64,000 nucleotides of DNA from Gammaproteobacteria bacterium (GCA_028821405.1 JAPPGK010000046.1:1-64000); one strand, 5' to 3'. Shown: positions 32,460 to 43,420, numbered from the stretch's first letter. The notes: a model not told the origin generated them from the letters alone. Program-made: numbers and translations.

Positions 32460-35400
32460 ATGGACAATAACGCCGTAGGCGACCTGTACCTGATCGCGGA
32501 AAACCTCGCCCAGGACTCGTCGCTGGTTCCGGAAGCAGAACGGGAATTCGACCCGCCGCTGCGTGGCGTTCTGTCCGAGGCCGAGGTCCTGCGTCAGGCC
32601 GAGGTGCTCGACAAGATGGACATTGACTCGTATATCGAGGCCGTTGTCGCAAGCGCCGAAGATCCGAAGCGCATTCCCGCACCGGAAGTGATTCGCCGGC
32701 TTGGCGACGTCGTCAGCGAAGATCGCGACGGGCCGTTCTACGCGGCCGAGGTCACGATGGATTTCGACGGCGTGCCGCGGCGAGTCGGCTTCATTGCCCA
32801 GAACCGGGCTGTGCGCAGTGGAGAGTGGATGCCGGAGCATCACCTCAAGGCGGCCAACTCGATCGTGGAGTTCGCGAACCGATCGATCCCCATCGTCAGC
32901 CTCATGGACACGCCGGGGGCGGCCGGTGACGAGGTCGCCAACAAGAACAACCAGTCGCACTGCATCTCCCGCCTGATCGCGGAGATGTCCAACACCGATG
33001 TCCCGAACCTGGGGATCGTCTACGGCTTGGGCTATTCGGGCGGCGCGATTCCGCTCGCGGCCAGCAATCTCATTCTTTCGGTGCGGGATGGCGTGTTCAG
33101 CACCATTCAGCCAAAGGGTCTCGCGAGCATTGCGCGGCGGCTCAACCTCTCGTGGCAGCAGTGCGCAAAGCAGGTGGGTCTATCGCCGTACGAACTCCGT
33201 CACCAGGGCAACATCGATGCGATCATCGACTATGTCCCCGGCGAGGACGTCGAGAACCTCCGCCTGGCCATCGTGTCCGGCATCGGGCACGTCGAAGAGG
33301 GCATCAAGCGTTTCGTCCGGGAGAATCCTTACGTTCTCGACGAGTACCGACGCAGCATCGGTCGCTATCTCAATCCATCGGAACGGTTGCGCAAGGTCCA
33401 GGCCAGCGCCGCTCTCAAGCTCACCAAGAACCCGACCGAATACCTGAATGTCTTCGGGATTGCGTACCGCTACCTGCGCTACCTGAGGGTACGTCGACGC
33501 ATCAAGGCAACGTCGACGCAGTCCTACGGACGGCTGTCGGAGCAAGAGCTGCCGGCCGGCGAACTCGCGACGCGCACCAGCCGCGAACGCCGGGAGACGT
33601 TTCTGCGATGGCTGCAGGATCCGGACCGTGTGATTTACGACGATGCCGTATCCCGAGCCTGGAAGAACTACGTCGAGAAAAAACAGACCGTGCACGACGA
33701 GCGCGGTCGATTCATGCAGCTGATCTTCGGCGAGCGCCGCCAGAACTACGCAGATGCACGCAATACACTGATCTCGACGGTTGGCATGTATCTCTATCGG
33801 CGCTGGAAAGTCGATGCTGCGGGGAACTTTCGCTCGCTGCAGTCATTTGCGAAGAACGTCGAGGAAACGAGGCGCCTATTCCGGGTATCTGAACTCGTCG
33901 ACCCGCGAGCGGTTGTCGAGGCGATCCGGCGCGATGAACTGCTAGGCCCGGTACTCCGTCAACGCTTCACGCACGAAGGCATGAAGCTCTTTGGCGACAC
34001 GGCGGACAAATCCGACACCTATCTGCGCGAGCAACTCGCCTCCGAACTGAATATGGCGATCACGGAAGGGCCACTTGCCGAGCCGACGATCGGCAGCGCG
34101 CTATCGGCTGCGGCACGAAACGCCGTCAACGGCGAATCGTCCATGATCGTCGCCAATCGACTCATCCTCGATGATCGACTGGACGTGGCCTTCGAGCGGT
34201 CCGACGTGGGGAGCGGCGCGCCGGGACTGGCCGAGATGACGGTCGTCGACGTGGTCCTGCAGGAGGAGTTGCGCGACGAATTTGCACGCGAGTGCGAGAA
34301 TCTGCTCCTCTTCGACCAGGTCTACGATCACATCATCGCCAACCTGGAGTCCATCGCGCAGGAGGCGGAATCCACCCGGTCGCTCTCCAGGTCGTCCCTT
34401 AGCCGGCTGATCGACACCGCGTTGTCGGAGGCATCGAAGAGCCTCTCCGACGACGACAATGCCATGAGTCTCTACAAGCGCCAGTTCTTCGACTGGTACC
34501 TGCGCACGTCCAAGATGCCACGATCCAACCGATTCTTCCGGGACATCGAAGAATGGAAGAAGAACGCTTCTCCCCATGTCTCCGACACGCTGTTCGTCGT
34601 CGTCACGTTCATTTTCGAACGCCTGCTTGCTTCCTACCTGCAATCCGAGCGGGAGGGGAGGCGTTACGATGGCCGCATCGCGCCGCGCAATATCGGTCGC
34701 AAGAAGGATTTTTGGAACCGGTTGGTGCAAGCCTACCGGGACCTGTTGTTGCGCGAGACCCTGCAGCGACACAAGCGTGCGAAGGCCACGGGATACCGAG
34801 CTTTCGTCGAACGGTTCTTTATGGATTTCGAGGAACTGAACGGCGATCTCATGAGTTCCGATCCACATCGCTTTCCCGGATTGCGGATATCCATAGAGGG
34901 TGCGTTGCAGAAGGGCATGCCACCGTGCGGCGTGGTAACCGGAATGGGCCGTTTCGACGATGGGGGCGATGGTCTCAGGGTCGGTACCGTCATTTCGAAC
35001 CTGGAATTCAAGGCCGGCGCGTTCGACATGGCCAGTGCCGAGAAATTCTGCAAGCTCCTGGTCGCGTGCGCCGAACAGAATCTTCCCGTGGTCTGCTTCA
35101 TATCGTCGAGCGGAATGCAAACCATGGAGGGTGCGGGCGCGTTGTTCTCGATGGCGGCCATCAACGACCGCATCACGCGTTTCGTGCGCGACTACGACCT
35201 GCCGGTGATCGTCTTTGGTTTCGGTGACTGCACAGGCGGTGCCCAAGCGAGTTTCGTCACCCACCCCCTTGTGCAGACCTACTATTTTTCGGGTGCCAGC
35301 ATGCCCTTTGCCGGCCAGATCGTGGTGTCGAGCTACCTGCCGTCCGATTCCCATATCGCGAACTACCTTTTCAACGAACCGGGATCGATGCAGGGTCTCG

Positions 35401-37319
35401 TCAAGCATCCTTTCTTGCCCGGCCTCGACGACGAACTACGGGCGATCGATCCCGACATTCCTGTGCCGCAGGAGACCGTGGTGGATGTCGTCAACCGGGT
35501 TATGGCCGGGGTGCTGACGCAGGAAAAACCAGCAATTACACCGCGTCGGCAAGTCAGCGAAGGGGAATTGTTCCGCGCCCTCGACAAGATGCTGGTGCAT
35601 GCACGCGGCTGTACGGCGGTGAAATTGGTGCGGGTCGCACAGAGACATGGCGTCGGCGTGGTCCTCGTGCAATCCGACCCCGACATGGAGTCGGTGCCGG
35701 TGGATATGCTCGGCAAAAACGACTCGGTGGTCTGCATCGGCGGCAACACGCCGGACGAGAGCTACCTGAATGCCCGTTCGGTGGTTCGCATCGCCGAGGA
35801 TGAGGGCGTCGACTCGCTGCACCCGGGGATCGGCTTCCTGTCCGAGAACGCGCAGTTCGCGGAACTGGTGCGCTCCCGGAACATCAACTTCGTCGGCCCG
35901 CCGGTCGCCAGCATGGAAACCATGGGCAACAAGTCCAACGCCATCGCGACGGCGCTGGAACACGGTGTACCGGTCGTGCCGGGAAGCCACGGCATCCTCA
36001 CGGATGGCGACCGCGCCGCCGAGACCGCCGCCGAGATCGGCTATCCGGTGCTCATCAAGGCGGTGCACGGCGGCGGTGGCAAGGGCATCCAGGTGGTGGA
36101 GTCGGCGGACGATTTTCACGAAGCGTTTCACCGCGTTTCGGTGGAAGCCCGGGCGGCCTTCGGCAACGGGGACGTCTACCTCGAGCGCTACGTCACGTCG
36201 TTGCGCCATATCGAGGTCCAAATCCTGCGCGACTCGCACGGCACCACCCGGGTGCTTGGGCTGCGCGACTGCAGCGTGCAGCGCGACAAGCAGAAGGTCA
36301 TCGAGGAATCGGGCTCAACCATGCTCCCCGACGAACTCGACGAGGCGGTAAGACGCCACGCGGCGGCGTTGGCGGATGCCGTGGACTACGTGGGAGCGGG
36401 CACGGTCGAGTTCATCTACGACCTCGACTCGGGCGAAGTCTATTTCATGGAGATGAACACCCGGTTGCAGGTCGAGCATCCGGTGACCGAATGGGTGTCC
36501 GGCGTCGACATCGTGGGCGAACAATTGCGGATCGCTGCGGGCGAGAGCATTGCCGACATGGCTGTCGGCGACGACGGCTACGCAATCGAGGCGCGCATTA
36601 ACGCGGAGAAGGTGGTCGAGTCTGCCGCCGGCGTACTCGCATTCGCGCCGAGCCCCGGCCGGATTACCGAGTGCGAACTTCCCGACGAAGCCGGCATCGA
36701 CGTGATTGCCATGGCCGGGGAGGGCCGTTTCGTCTCGCCCTACTATGACAGCATGATCGCCCAGATCATCGCGCACGGGAGCGACCGGACGGCGACCGCG
36801 CAGAAATTGGCAGACTATCTCGATCGCGTTCGCATCGCCGGCATTGCGACGAACATCGCGTTGGTCAAACAGGTGTTGCGCGACGAGATCTTCCTGCGTG
36901 GCGACTACGACACCAACTACCTGCCGGAATTCCTAGACCGCGTCGATGCCGGCGAGTTGATGGCCGAGATCACACAAGCCGCTGGCGGCACGGACAGTGG
37001 CATTGCCCGGGACTCGATCACGATCGAGGACAGCGACGAACTCAAGGTGTTGGCACCGTCAACGGGCATTCTCTACCTCACCCCCTCGCCCAGCGAACCG
37101 CGCTATGTTGTCGTCGGCGACCGAGTGGGGACGTCGGCGACCTTGTGCCAACTGGAGGCGTTCAAGATCTTCGCGCCGCTGCAACTCGATGCCTTCAATG
37201 CACCGGATCAAGCGCCGCTATACGATCCCCAACGGCAGTTCGAGATCACGCGGATCAACGCGAGCGGCGGCCAGCAGGTGAATGCGGGAGACCTCCTGTT
37301 CGTCGTCCGCCCCGTGTAG
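32460..37319 (+). CDS. Fused multidomain acetyl-CoA carboxylase (AccA-like, AccD-like, biotin carboxylase, biotinyl domain)
   Basis: 1619 residues. Residues ~60-310 resemble AccA ([35 protein letters not shown]). Residues ~310-820 are a helical linker of unknown role. Residues ~825-1000 resemble AccD ([36 protein letters not shown]), but without the AccD zinc ribbon. Residues ~1050-1495 are biotin carboxylase ([44 protein letters not shown]). The usual NRGEIA is replaced by [11 protein letters not shown]. The C-terminal carrier reads LEAFKIF instead of EAMKM, with candidate biotinyl Lys1569. Comparable AccADC fusions are annotated in Shewanella, from memory. It probably makes malonyl-CoA. The stop lies in a dispersed repeat. 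Confidence 0.85.
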   Translation: MDNNAVGDLYLIAENLAQDSSLVPEAEREFDPPLRGVLSEAEVLRQAEVLDKMDIDSYIEAVVASAEDPKRIPAPEVIRRLGDVVSEDRDGPFYAAEVTMDFDGVPRRVGFIAQNRAVRSGEWMPEHHLKAANSIVEFANRSIPIVSLMDTPGAAGDEVANKNNQSHCISRLIAEMSNTDVPNLGIVYGLGYSGGAIPLAASNLILSVRDGVFSTIQPKGLASIARRLNLSWQQCAKQVGLSPYELRHQGNIDAIIDYVPGEDVENLRLAIVSGIGHVEEGIKRFVRENPYVLDEYRRSIGRYLNPSERLRKVQASAALKLTKNPTEYLNVFGIAYRYLRYLRVRRRIKATSTQSYGRLSEQELPAGELATRTSRERRETFLRWLQDPDRVIYDDAVSRAWKNYVEKKQTVHDERGRFMQLIFGERRQNYADARNTLISTVGMYLYRRWKVDAAGNFRSLQSFAKNVEETRRLFRVSELVDPRAVVEAIRRDELLGPVLRQRFTHEGMKLFGDTADKSDTYLREQLASELNMAITEGPLAEPTIGSALSAAARNAVNGESSMIVANRLILDDRLDVAFERSDVGSGAPGLAEMTVVDVVLQEELRDEFARECENLLLFDQVYDHIIANLESIAQEAESTRSLSRSSLSRLIDTALSEASKSLSDDDNAMSLYKRQFFDWYLRTSKMPRSNRFFRDIEEWKKNASPHVSDTLFVVVTFIFERLLASYLQSEREGRRYDGRIAPRNIGRKKDFWNRLVQAYRDLLLRETLQRHKRAKATGYRAFVERFFMDFEELNGDLMSSDPHRFPGLRISIEGALQKGMPPCGVVTGMGRFDDGGDGLRVGTVISNLEFKAGAFDMASAEKFCKLLVACAEQNLPVVCFISSSGMQTMEGAGALFSMAAINDRITRFVRDYDLPVIVFGFGDCTGGAQASFVTHPLVQTYYFSGASMPFAGQIVVSSYLPSDSHIANYLFNEPGSMQGLVKHPFLPGLDDELRAIDPDIPVPQETVVDVVNRVMAGVLTQEKPAITPRRQVSEGELFRALDKMLVHARGCTAVKLVRVAQRHGVGVVLVQSDPDMESVPVDMLGKNDSVVCIGGNTPDESYLNARSVVRIAEDEGVDSLHPGIGFLSENAQFAELVRSRNINFVGPPVASMETMGNKSNAIATALEHGVPVVPGSHGILTDGDRAAETAAEIGYPVLIKAVHGGGGKGIQVVESADDFHEAFHRVSVEARAAFGNGDVYLERYVTSLRHIEVQILRDSHGTTRVLGLRDCSVQRDKQKVIEESGSTMLPDELDEAVRRHAAALADAVDYVGAGTVEFIYDLDSGEVYFMEMNTRLQVEHPVTEWVSGVDIVGEQLRIAAGESIADMAVGDDGYAIEARINAEKVVESAAGVLAFAPSPGRITECELPDEAGIDVIAMAGEGRFVSPYYDSMIAQIIAHGSDRTATAQKLADYLDRVRIAGIATNIALVKQVLRDEIFLRGDYDTNYLPEFLDRVDAGELMAEITQAAGGTDSGIARDSITIEDSDELKVLAPSTGILYLTPSPSEPRYVVVGDRVGTSATLCQLEAFKIFAPLQLDAFNAPDQAPLYDPQRQFEITRINASGGQQVNAGDLLFVVRPV

Positions 37320-37344
37320 GGGACGGGCTGTCCCGTTCCCGAGG
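37316..37344. repeat. GTAGGGG-family repeat overlapping the carboxylase stop codon
   Basis: GTAGGGGACGGGCTGTCCCG followed by TTCCCGAGG. TAG of the signature GTAGGGG is the stop codon of the fused carboxylase gene (37317-37319). ACGGG/CCCGT gives a short hairpin, and the repeat ends 2 nt before the next, convergent gene. Confidence 0.65.
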
Positions 37345-37346
37345 AG

Positions 37347-38435
37347 TTACCTGAGCGCCGCGATAACCCTAGCCACGACGCCAGTGGCATCGCCGGCCCA
37401 CCGGGTGACCACGATCAGCCGGTGTTCGGGCACGACGCACACCAGGTTCCCGCCCGCGCCGACGGCAGCAAAGGCTCGTTCGGAGGCACGCGGCCAGGCC
37501 TTGCGTTCGGTGTTCAGCCACCACAGGAACCCGTAGCGTGGATTGACACGACACGGTGCCAGGGCTTGCGCGATGCACGCTTCCGACAAGATGCGCTGAC
37601 CGTCCCATCGTCCGCGAGCCATCATCAGCAGGCCGTAGCGGGCGTGGTCGTATGCACTGATCCACAACCCGCCTCCCCAGTGCGCACCGCCGGGCACGGA
37701 GGCGAGGGTCGTGCCGCCGACGTCGACGTGCGCGTTGTCGTAGGCCCGCCACTGCCACGTCGCCGTGGCGCCGATGGGATCCATTATTTCGCGGCGCAAT
37801 ACGCATGGCAGTGGTTCGCGCCAGACATGCAGAGCCGCGAGCGCCAAGGCGTTCACCCGAATGTCGTTGTACTCCCAGAACGTACCGGGTCGCTGCAAAC
37901 GCCTCGGCTGGCCCTTGATGCCCGTGGTTGCCCCCACGCTGCGGTTGTGATCCACCGTGTCCGGAATGCCGAACAACGTGCCGGACCACTCGCTCGTCTG
38001 TTGGAGGAGATGGCGCCAGGTAACCCTGCGGTTGGAAGGGCTGTCGAACAGCGGACCAGGCACATAGCCCGATACGGTCTCGTCCACGTCGCGGATCAAT
38101 CCGCGGTCGATTGCCAACGCGACGCATGCCCACAGGTAGCTCTTGGTGGCGCTGAACGTCATGTCGACCCGTTCGGGGGTTCCCCAGTCGGCAGCGAGCC
38201 GACCGTCCTTGACGACAACCCCGCTTGCGGCGCCGCGCGGTTTGGTCGGTCCGATCAGGCGGTTGTAGGGCGGCGGGTCGTCCCGGCTGACGATGTTGCC
38301 GACGTCGGTTGGCCAATCGATCTCCGAAGTCTCTGCATAGTTGCACGCCCGTGCCAAGTCGTCGGGATCGAAGCCGAGCGCCTCGGGGTCGGCGCGATCC
38401 CAGGCGAACGGCGGGGGAAAAACCACAGTGCCCAT
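37347..38435 (-). CDS. Serine hydrolase of the beta-lactamase/penicillin-binding (class C) family
   Basis: 362 residues from MGTVVFPPPFAWDR. The SxxK nucleophile motif is in TFSATKSYLWACVALAIDRG, a YxN-like tyrosine in WEYNDIRVN, and a C-terminal glycine-rich strand follows AFAAVGAGGNLVCVVPE. There is no signal peptide, so it is probably cytoplasmic, like esterase/EstB-type members. Substrate unknown. Confidence 0.8.
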   Translation of the reverse strand: MGTVVFPPPFAWDRADPEALGFDPDDLARACNYAETSEIDWPTDVGNIVSRDDPPPYNRLIGPTKPRGAASGVVVKDGRLAADWGTPERVDMTFSATKSYLWACVALAIDRGLIRDVDETVSGYVPGPLFDSPSNRRVTWRHLLQQTSEWSGTLFGIPDTVDHNRSVGATTGIKGQPRRLQRPGTFWEYNDIRVNALALAALHVWREPLPCVLRREIMDPIGATATWQWRAYDNAHVDVGGTTLASVPGGAHWGGGLWISAYDHARYGLLMMARGRWDGQRILSEACIAQALAPCRVNPRYGFLWWLNTERKAWPRASERAFAAVGAGGNLVCVVPEHRLIVVTRWAGDATGVVARVIAALR

Positions 38436-38601
38436 GGCCGGAAGATAGCAGTTCGCATCAAGGCGTGGTGCCCATCGACGGGGCCTGCCCTCACTGGTCG
38501 CCCGCAAACCGCGAGCCCCGCGTCGCTCGGCCGCGTCTTGTTTCTTCACTCGGCTGCCGCCTGGCGGATTCGTACGAAATTGTACGAAGTTATTGTTTAT
38601 A

Positions 38602-38630
38602 TTGACTTTTTTGACGACCGATGCTGCAAT
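38602..38630 (+). promoter_or_regulatory. Possible promoter in an AT-rich island ahead of the Uma2 pair
   Basis: TTGACT (38602-38607), 17-bp spacer, TGCAAT (38625-38630). Just upstream are two direct TGTACGAA/CGTACGAA copies (38571-38590). The AT richness of 38570-38640 contrasts with its surroundings. 38436-38570 holds no other feature. Confidence 0.35.
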
Positions 38631-38667
38631 TGTCCTGTTCCGAGCGTGGTATGAGAAGGAAGAACCA

Positions 38668-39702
38668 ATGGCGGAGGCAACGGTGGACCGGTTGGCCAAC
38701 CGCCGAGCAGGCGATGGGGGCAAGCCGTTGGCAGGGCGGTGGAGCAACCAAGCGGACCCATGGGTGCCCTACGAAACGCCGTCCGCTGACGACGTAGGCG
38801 TTGCCTATGGATTTCCGGGCTGCCGGCCGATCCGCATCACGCGCGAGGAAATCACGGACTACGAGGGTCGGTTCGAGTACTGGGACGCCGACACCGAGAT
38901 CGCCTGGCAAGTATGCGAGCCGACCAGCGTCTACCACGAGTTGCCGGGGCGTCGGCTTGCCCGTCTAACGGAGCGGATCGCGGCGGCGCGGGGGGCGCCG
39001 ATCGAGTCCTACGGCAGCGGGGACCTGATGGTCCGTGATGTCGAGGGGCGAGCGCGCATCATCCAGCAGGCGGACGACGTGCTCTACCTGCACCCGGCCA
39101 AGGTGCGCAAACTCGGCCACGCGATAGAGGTTGGCCACGATGATCTCCCCGACGTGGTGCTGGAGGTGGATCTGACCACCGACGTTCGCTATCGCAAGAT
39201 GGGCACGTACGAGGAATGGGGCTTCCGGGAGCTTTGGGTGGAGATCCCGGAGAACCGGGCGCCCAGCCGGCCGAACCGCAACCCGGGGGTCACGATCCGC
39301 GTGCTCGGTCCGCATGGCTACGAGGAAACCCGCGAGAGCCTGGCGTTTCCGACCTGGACGGCGGACGAGATCCACGCGGCGCTGAACGAGGATGCACTGT
39401 CCGCGTCGACCGTTGCCGTACTGCGCCGGGTCGGGCGGGCGCTCGGCGAGCAGGGCGGCACAGGCACCGACGACGATCCCTTCATGAGAGTTGAACGGGA
39501 GCAGAGCCGACGGGACGGTGTGGAAACGACCCGCCTCGAAATGCTGACCGAAGCCCTCGCGACGCGGGACATCGCGACGTCGAAACGCCTGGGAGAACAC
39601 GCCAGCGCAATCGTCGCGGTTCCGGTTCCGGCCTTGATGCGGGCGGCGTTCGCCTGTCGCGATGAGGCGGACTTCCTGCGTCGCATCGAGGCTGCGACCT
39701 AG
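38668..39702 (+). CDS. Uma2-family PD-(D/E)XK nuclease-like protein, copy 1
   Basis: 344 residues, ATG 38668 after AGAAGGAAG. The Uma2 core lies in the middle: LPDVVLEVDLTTDVRYRKMGTYEEWGFRELWVE, with candidate acidic (D, E) and lysine catalytic residues. The N-terminal PGCRPIRITREEITDYEGRFEYWD region and a C-terminal ~100-residue tail with many Arg/Glu are shared with copy 2. Uma2 proteins are common, often in many copies, and of unsettled function. It is adjacent to a close paralogue at 39742. Confidence 0.8.
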   Translation: MAEATVDRLANRRAGDGGKPLAGRWSNQADPWVPYETPSADDVGVAYGFPGCRPIRITREEITDYEGRFEYWDADTEIAWQVCEPTSVYHELPGRRLARLTERIAAARGAPIESYGSGDLMVRDVEGRARIIQQADDVLYLHPAKVRKLGHAIEVGHDDLPDVVLEVDLTTDVRYRKMGTYEEWGFRELWVEIPENRAPSRPNRNPGVTIRVLGPHGYEETRESLAFPTWTADEIHAALNEDALSASTVAVLRRVGRALGEQGGTGTDDDPFMRVEREQSRRDGVETTRLEMLTEALATRDIATSKRLGEHASAIVAVPVPALMRAAFACRDEADFLRRIEAAT

Positions 39703-39741
39703 ATTCCGAGTGGGCGTGTGATGGCGAGTGCGGAGGGCGGC

Positions 39742-40791
39742 ATGGCAGAAGCAGCTCGGGATCGAATCACGACCCGCCGACCGGGTGACCCGGACAAGCC
39801 GGTGGCCAAGCGGTGGAGCAACCAGTTGGACGGGTGGGTGCCGGAGCCGGCGCCGTCCGCGAAGGATCCGGGCGTGGCCTACGGGTTTCCCGGCTGCCGG
39901 CCGATCCGGATCACGCGCGAGGAAATCACGGACTACGAGGGTCGGTTCGAGTACTGGGACGCCGACACCGAGATCGCCTGGCAAGTATGCGAGCCGACCA
40001 GCGTCTACCACGAGTTGCCGGGGCAGGAGCTCGCCCGCCTGACCGAGCGGATCGCGGCGGTGCGCGGCGAGCCGATCAAGTCCTACGGCACGGGAGATTT
40101 GCTCGTCCGCGACGACCAGGGCGAGAAGCACGTGATCATGCAGCCGGACCAGATCCTCTACCTGCACCCGCACACGGTGCGTCGATTGGGCCACGCGATC
40201 GAGGTCGGCCACGACGAGCTGCCGGACGTCGTGCTGGAGGTGGATCTGACCACCGACGTCCGCTACCGCAAGATGGGCCTCTACCAGGAATGGGGCTTCC
40301 GGGAGCTTTGGGTGGAGACTCCGGAGAACCGGGCGCCGAGCCGGCCGAACCGCAAACCGGGGGTCACGATCCGTGTCCTCGGTCCGCATGGCTACGAGGA
40401 AACCCGCGAGAGCCGGGCGTTTCCGACCTGGACGGCGGACGAGATCCACGCCGCGCTGAACGAGGATGCACTGTCCGCGTCGACCGTCGCCGTGCTGCGC
40501 CGGGTCGGTCGGGTGCTCGGCGAGCAGGGCGGCACCGGCACCGACGACGATCCCTTCATGCGGGTCGAACGGGAGCAGAGCCGCCGGGAGGGTGCCGAGC
40601 AAGGTGCCGAAACCACCCGCCTCGAAATGCTGGCCGAAGCCCTCGCGGCGCGGGACATCCCGACGTCGAGACGCCTCGAAGAACACGCCGGTTTGATCGT
40701 CGCGGTACCGGTTCCGGCCTTGATGCGTGCTGCGCTCGCCTGTCGCGACGAAGCTGACTTCGTACGCCGCATCAAGGACGCAACGGGATAA
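39742..40791 (+). CDS. Uma2-family PD-(D/E)XK nuclease-like protein, copy 2
   Basis: 349 residues. ATG 39742 was chosen over GTG 39718 and ATG 39721 because it follows GGAGG and aligns with the MAEA start of copy 1. It has the same architecture, with LPDVVLEVDLTTDVRYRKMGLYQEWGFRELWVE. Protein identity with copy 1 is high throughout, but at the DNA level a ~110-bp block (39913-40025 against 38836-38948) looks identical while flanks differ, suggesting recent gene conversion. 40792-40956 contains no clear feature. Confidence 0.8.
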   Translation: MAEAARDRITTRRPGDPDKPVAKRWSNQLDGWVPEPAPSAKDPGVAYGFPGCRPIRITREEITDYEGRFEYWDADTEIAWQVCEPTSVYHELPGQELARLTERIAAVRGEPIKSYGTGDLLVRDDQGEKHVIMQPDQILYLHPHTVRRLGHAIEVGHDELPDVVLEVDLTTDVRYRKMGLYQEWGFRELWVETPENRAPSRPNRKPGVTIRVLGPHGYEETRESRAFPTWTADEIHAALNEDALSASTVAVLRRVGRVLGEQGGTGTDDDPFMRVEREQSRREGAEQGAETTRLEMLAEALAARDIPTSRRLEEHAGLIVAVPVPALMRAALACRDEADFVRRIKDATG

Positions 40792-40956
40792 CGCCACAAA
40801 GCCGTTGCCTAGCGGCACGGCCTTGCCCCAGCCCAAGCCGCCCTGGCACGGCGCCCCACACTTCGGCTAGCGGCAAAAAGTTCGGCAAACTGCTAGGTCC
40901 GATGGTTGCCGGCGCAAGCCGGTAGAATGCGCGTTTAGGTCGGATCGCTCGACAAC

Positions 40957-41580
40957 ATGGTCGTCATCGTCGACTACGACGCCGGAAATCTGAAGAGCGT
41001 AGCGCGCGCTTGCCGCGAGGTGGGCCTGCCGGCGGAGATATCCAACGATGCGAAGCGGATTCGTGAGGCCGAACGGGTCATCTTTCCAGGTGTCGGCGCA
41101 GCGGGTAGCGCGATGCGGAGTCTGGCCGCCAGTGGCGTCGACCGGGCCCTGGTCGATGCGTTTGGGGCCGGTACGCCGATACTCGGCATTTGCCTCGGCC
41201 TGCAGATCTCCCTCGAATACTCGGAGGAGAACGACACCGCCACGCTCGGGCTGCTACCGGGCAAAGTCCGTCGTTTTCGGCTCGACGACCCGAACCTCAA
41301 GGTGCCGCATATGGGCTGGAACGCGGTGCGCGTCATCCGACCCCATCCGATCTTCGACGGTGTTCAACGCGGCGACGAGTTCTACTTCGTGCACGCGTAC
41401 CGGCCGATTCCCGAAGAACCGGCGGACGCCATCGCCGAGTCCGTCTACGAGGGGCCGTTCTGTTCGGCGCTCGGCCGGGGCAACTACGTCGCGACCCAGT
41501 TCCACCCCGAGAAGAGCGGCCGGGCGGGACTACGGCTTCTTAAGCGGTTTGCCGAATGGGACGGGCGAGCCGATGCTTAG
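40957..41580 (+). CDS. hisH: Imidazole glycerol phosphate synthase glutaminase subunit
   Basis: 207-residue class I glutamine amidotransferase that makes ammonia for HisF. The oxyanion segment [11 protein letters not shown], nucleophile [22 protein letters not shown], and the His-Glu of [13 protein letters not shown] are all present. It is followed by hisF with an 8-nt overlap. The rest of the his operon is not in this window. Confidence 0.92.
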   Translation: MVVIVDYDAGNLKSVARACREVGLPAEISNDAKRIREAERVIFPGVGAAGSAMRSLAASGVDRALVDAFGAGTPILGICLGLQISLEYSEENDTATLGLLPGKVRRFRLDDPNLKVPHMGWNAVRVIRPHPIFDGVQRGDEFYFVHAYRPIPEEPADAIAESVYEGPFCSALGRGNYVATQFHPEKSGRAGLRLLKRFAEWDGRADA

Positions 41581-42352
41581 CAAGCGTCTCATCGCCTGCT
41601 TGGACGTGCGCGACGGCCACCTCGCGAAGAGCGTGAGGTTCGTCGACACCAAGAACATCGGCGACCCGGTCGCCAAGGCGCGGGAGTACTATCTCGACGG
41701 CCTGGACGAACTGGTGTTCTACGACATCACCGCATCGAGCGAAAAGCGGCGGATCATCCTGGATGTCGTCGAATCGGTGGCCGAGCAGGTGTTCATTCCG
41801 CTGTCGGTGGGCGGCGGCGTGGCGTCGGTGTCGGACGCGACCGACCTGCGCCTGGCGGGCGCGGAGAAGATCAACGTCAATTCTGCGGCGGTGCGGCGTC
41901 CGGCGCTCATCGCCGAGTGTGCCGAATCCATCGGCGGTCAGAACGTGGTGCTGTCGATGGACATCAAGAGGGCCGAGCCGTCGACCGACATGCCGTCGGG
42001 CTACGAAATCGTCATCAACGGAGGACGCAAGCCGATGGGCATCGATGCCCTCGCCTGGGCCAAGGAGGGCGAACGCCTCGGCGCCGGCGAACTGGTCGTC
42101 AACTCCATCGACGCGGACGGCACGCGGGAGGGCTACGAACTCAACCTGACCCGGATGCTGTCGGAAGCCGTGCGGATTCCGGTCATCGCTTCCGGTGGGG
42201 CGGGCGAGCCCGGCCACCTCTACGATGTCCTCACAGACGGGAAAGCGGACGCCGCGCTGGTGGCGTCCATGGTCCACTATGGCGACTACACGGTTTCGGG
42301 GTTGAAACGCCACCTGCACGAGAAGGGCGTCAAGATGCGCATGTCGTGGTGA
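41573..42352 (+). CDS. hisF: Imidazole glycerol phosphate synthase cyclase subunit (HisF-type)
   Basis: 259-residue (beta/alpha)8 barrel. The catalytic N-terminal Asp lies in [10 protein letters not shown], phosphate-binding loops are LSVGGGVAS and [12 protein letters not shown], and the second aspartate is in [13 protein letters not shown]. The [17 protein letters not shown] segment differs from enterobacterial HisF (VVKGVNF) and belongs to a variant also seen in other phyla; WbuZ-type amidotransferase paralogues share the KSVRF wording. Pairing with hisH makes the histidine/purine branch the default call. Confidence 0.87.
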   Translation: MLSKRLIACLDVRDGHLAKSVRFVDTKNIGDPVAKAREYYLDGLDELVFYDITASSEKRRIILDVVESVAEQVFIPLSVGGGVASVSDATDLRLAGAEKINVNSAAVRRPALIAECAESIGGQNVVLSMDIKRAEPSTDMPSGYEIVINGGRKPMGIDALAWAKEGERLGAGELVVNSIDADGTREGYELNLTRMLSEAVRIPVIASGGAGEPGHLYDVLTDGKADAALVASMVHYGDYTVSGLKRHLHEKGVKMRMSW

Positions 42353-42359
42353 TCCGGCG

Positions 42360-43331
42360 ATGAAGGCGATCGACATTCGCGGCGACGCCCTGGTTTGGGA
42401 CGACACCGAGGCGCCGGCCTTGGGCCCGGGCAAGGTCCGCATCGAGAACCACGCAACTGCGGTCAATCGTGCCGATCTCGCCCAGCGTGCCGGCGGATAC
42501 CCGCCCCCGGCGGGAGCGAGTCCGGTTCTGGGCCTGGAATGCGCCGGCGTGGTGACGGCGGTGGGCGAGGGCGTGAGTCGCGTCGAGCCGGGCGACGAGG
42601 TTTGCGCCTTGCTGGCCGGCGGCGGCTACGCGGAAACCGTCGTGGTTCCGGCTGGCCAGGTCCTCAAGAAACCCGCCAAGCTCACCTTCGTCGAAGCCGC
42701 GTCGATTCCCGAGGTCTTCGCCACCGCCTACCTCAACCTGTTCATGGAGGCCCGGCTCGCGAAAGGCGAACGCGCCGTGATCCACGCGGGGGCGAGCGGG
42801 GTCGGCACCGCTGCCATCCAGATGTGCAAGGCCTTCGGCAACCCGGTGTTCGTCACCGCGGGCTCGCAGGCGAAGATCGACCGCTGCGTCGAGCTCGGTG
42901 CGGACGCCGGCATGGATCGGCACGTAGGCGACTTTTCGGCGGCATTACGGACGTGGACCGACGGCCAGGGCGCGGATGTGATTCTCGATCCGGTGGGGGG
43001 TTCCTACCTCGCCGCGAACCTGGCGAGCCTGGCGACGGACGGCCGGTTGGTGATCATCGGGTTGCTCGGTGGCGCCAAGGCCGAAGTGGCACTGGGAACC
43101 ATGATGGTCAAGCGCTTGCGAGTCATCGGCTCGACCTTGCGGGCAAGGTCGATCTCGGCGAAGGCGATCGTCATGGACGCCTTGAAGGAGCGGGTCTGGC
43201 CGTTGCTGGAGGACGGCACGATCCGACCGGTGATCGAACGTGTCTTGCCGGTCGAAATGGCGGGCGATGCCCACGAACTCATCGCCGGCAACCAGACCTT
43301 CGGCAAGGTGGTGCTACGCGTGCGCGAGTGA
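42360..43331 (+). CDS. Zinc-free quinone oxidoreductase of the medium-chain dehydrogenase family (PIG3-like)
   Basis: 323 residues. The N-terminal GroES-like domain contains NRADLAQRAGGYPPPAGASPVLGLECAGVV. The Rossmann domain shows IHAGASGVGTAAIQMCKAFG and ADVILDPVGGSYLAANL. No structural or catalytic zinc ligands are present, as expected for NADPH:quinone reductases related to TP53I3/PIG3. It starts 7 nt after hisF, so it is probably cotranscribed, without an obvious functional link. Confidence 0.88.
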   Translation: MKAIDIRGDALVWDDTEAPALGPGKVRIENHATAVNRADLAQRAGGYPPPAGASPVLGLECAGVVTAVGEGVSRVEPGDEVCALLAGGGYAETVVVPAGQVLKKPAKLTFVEAASIPEVFATAYLNLFMEARLAKGERAVIHAGASGVGTAAIQMCKAFGNPVFVTAGSQAKIDRCVELGADAGMDRHVGDFSAALRTWTDGQGADVILDPVGGSYLAANLASLATDGRLVIIGLLGGAKAEVALGTMMVKRLRVIGSTLRARSISAKAIVMDALKERVWPLLEDGTIRPVIERVLPVEMAGDAHELIAGNQTFGKVVLRVRE

Positions 43332-43420
43332 ACCGGACCGTCGCGCAGCAGGGTCTCGTTGGGCGACGTTCGCGGCGGGTGAGGTTCGCGGCGTGGCGGG
43401 TTGGGGGCGTGAGCGTGGAC

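Noticed and set aside
34101..35408. 435-residue minus-strand frame inside the fused carboxylase gene
   Set aside because: Antisense shadow of a gene with clear catalytic motifs; no recognisable domain or ribosome site.
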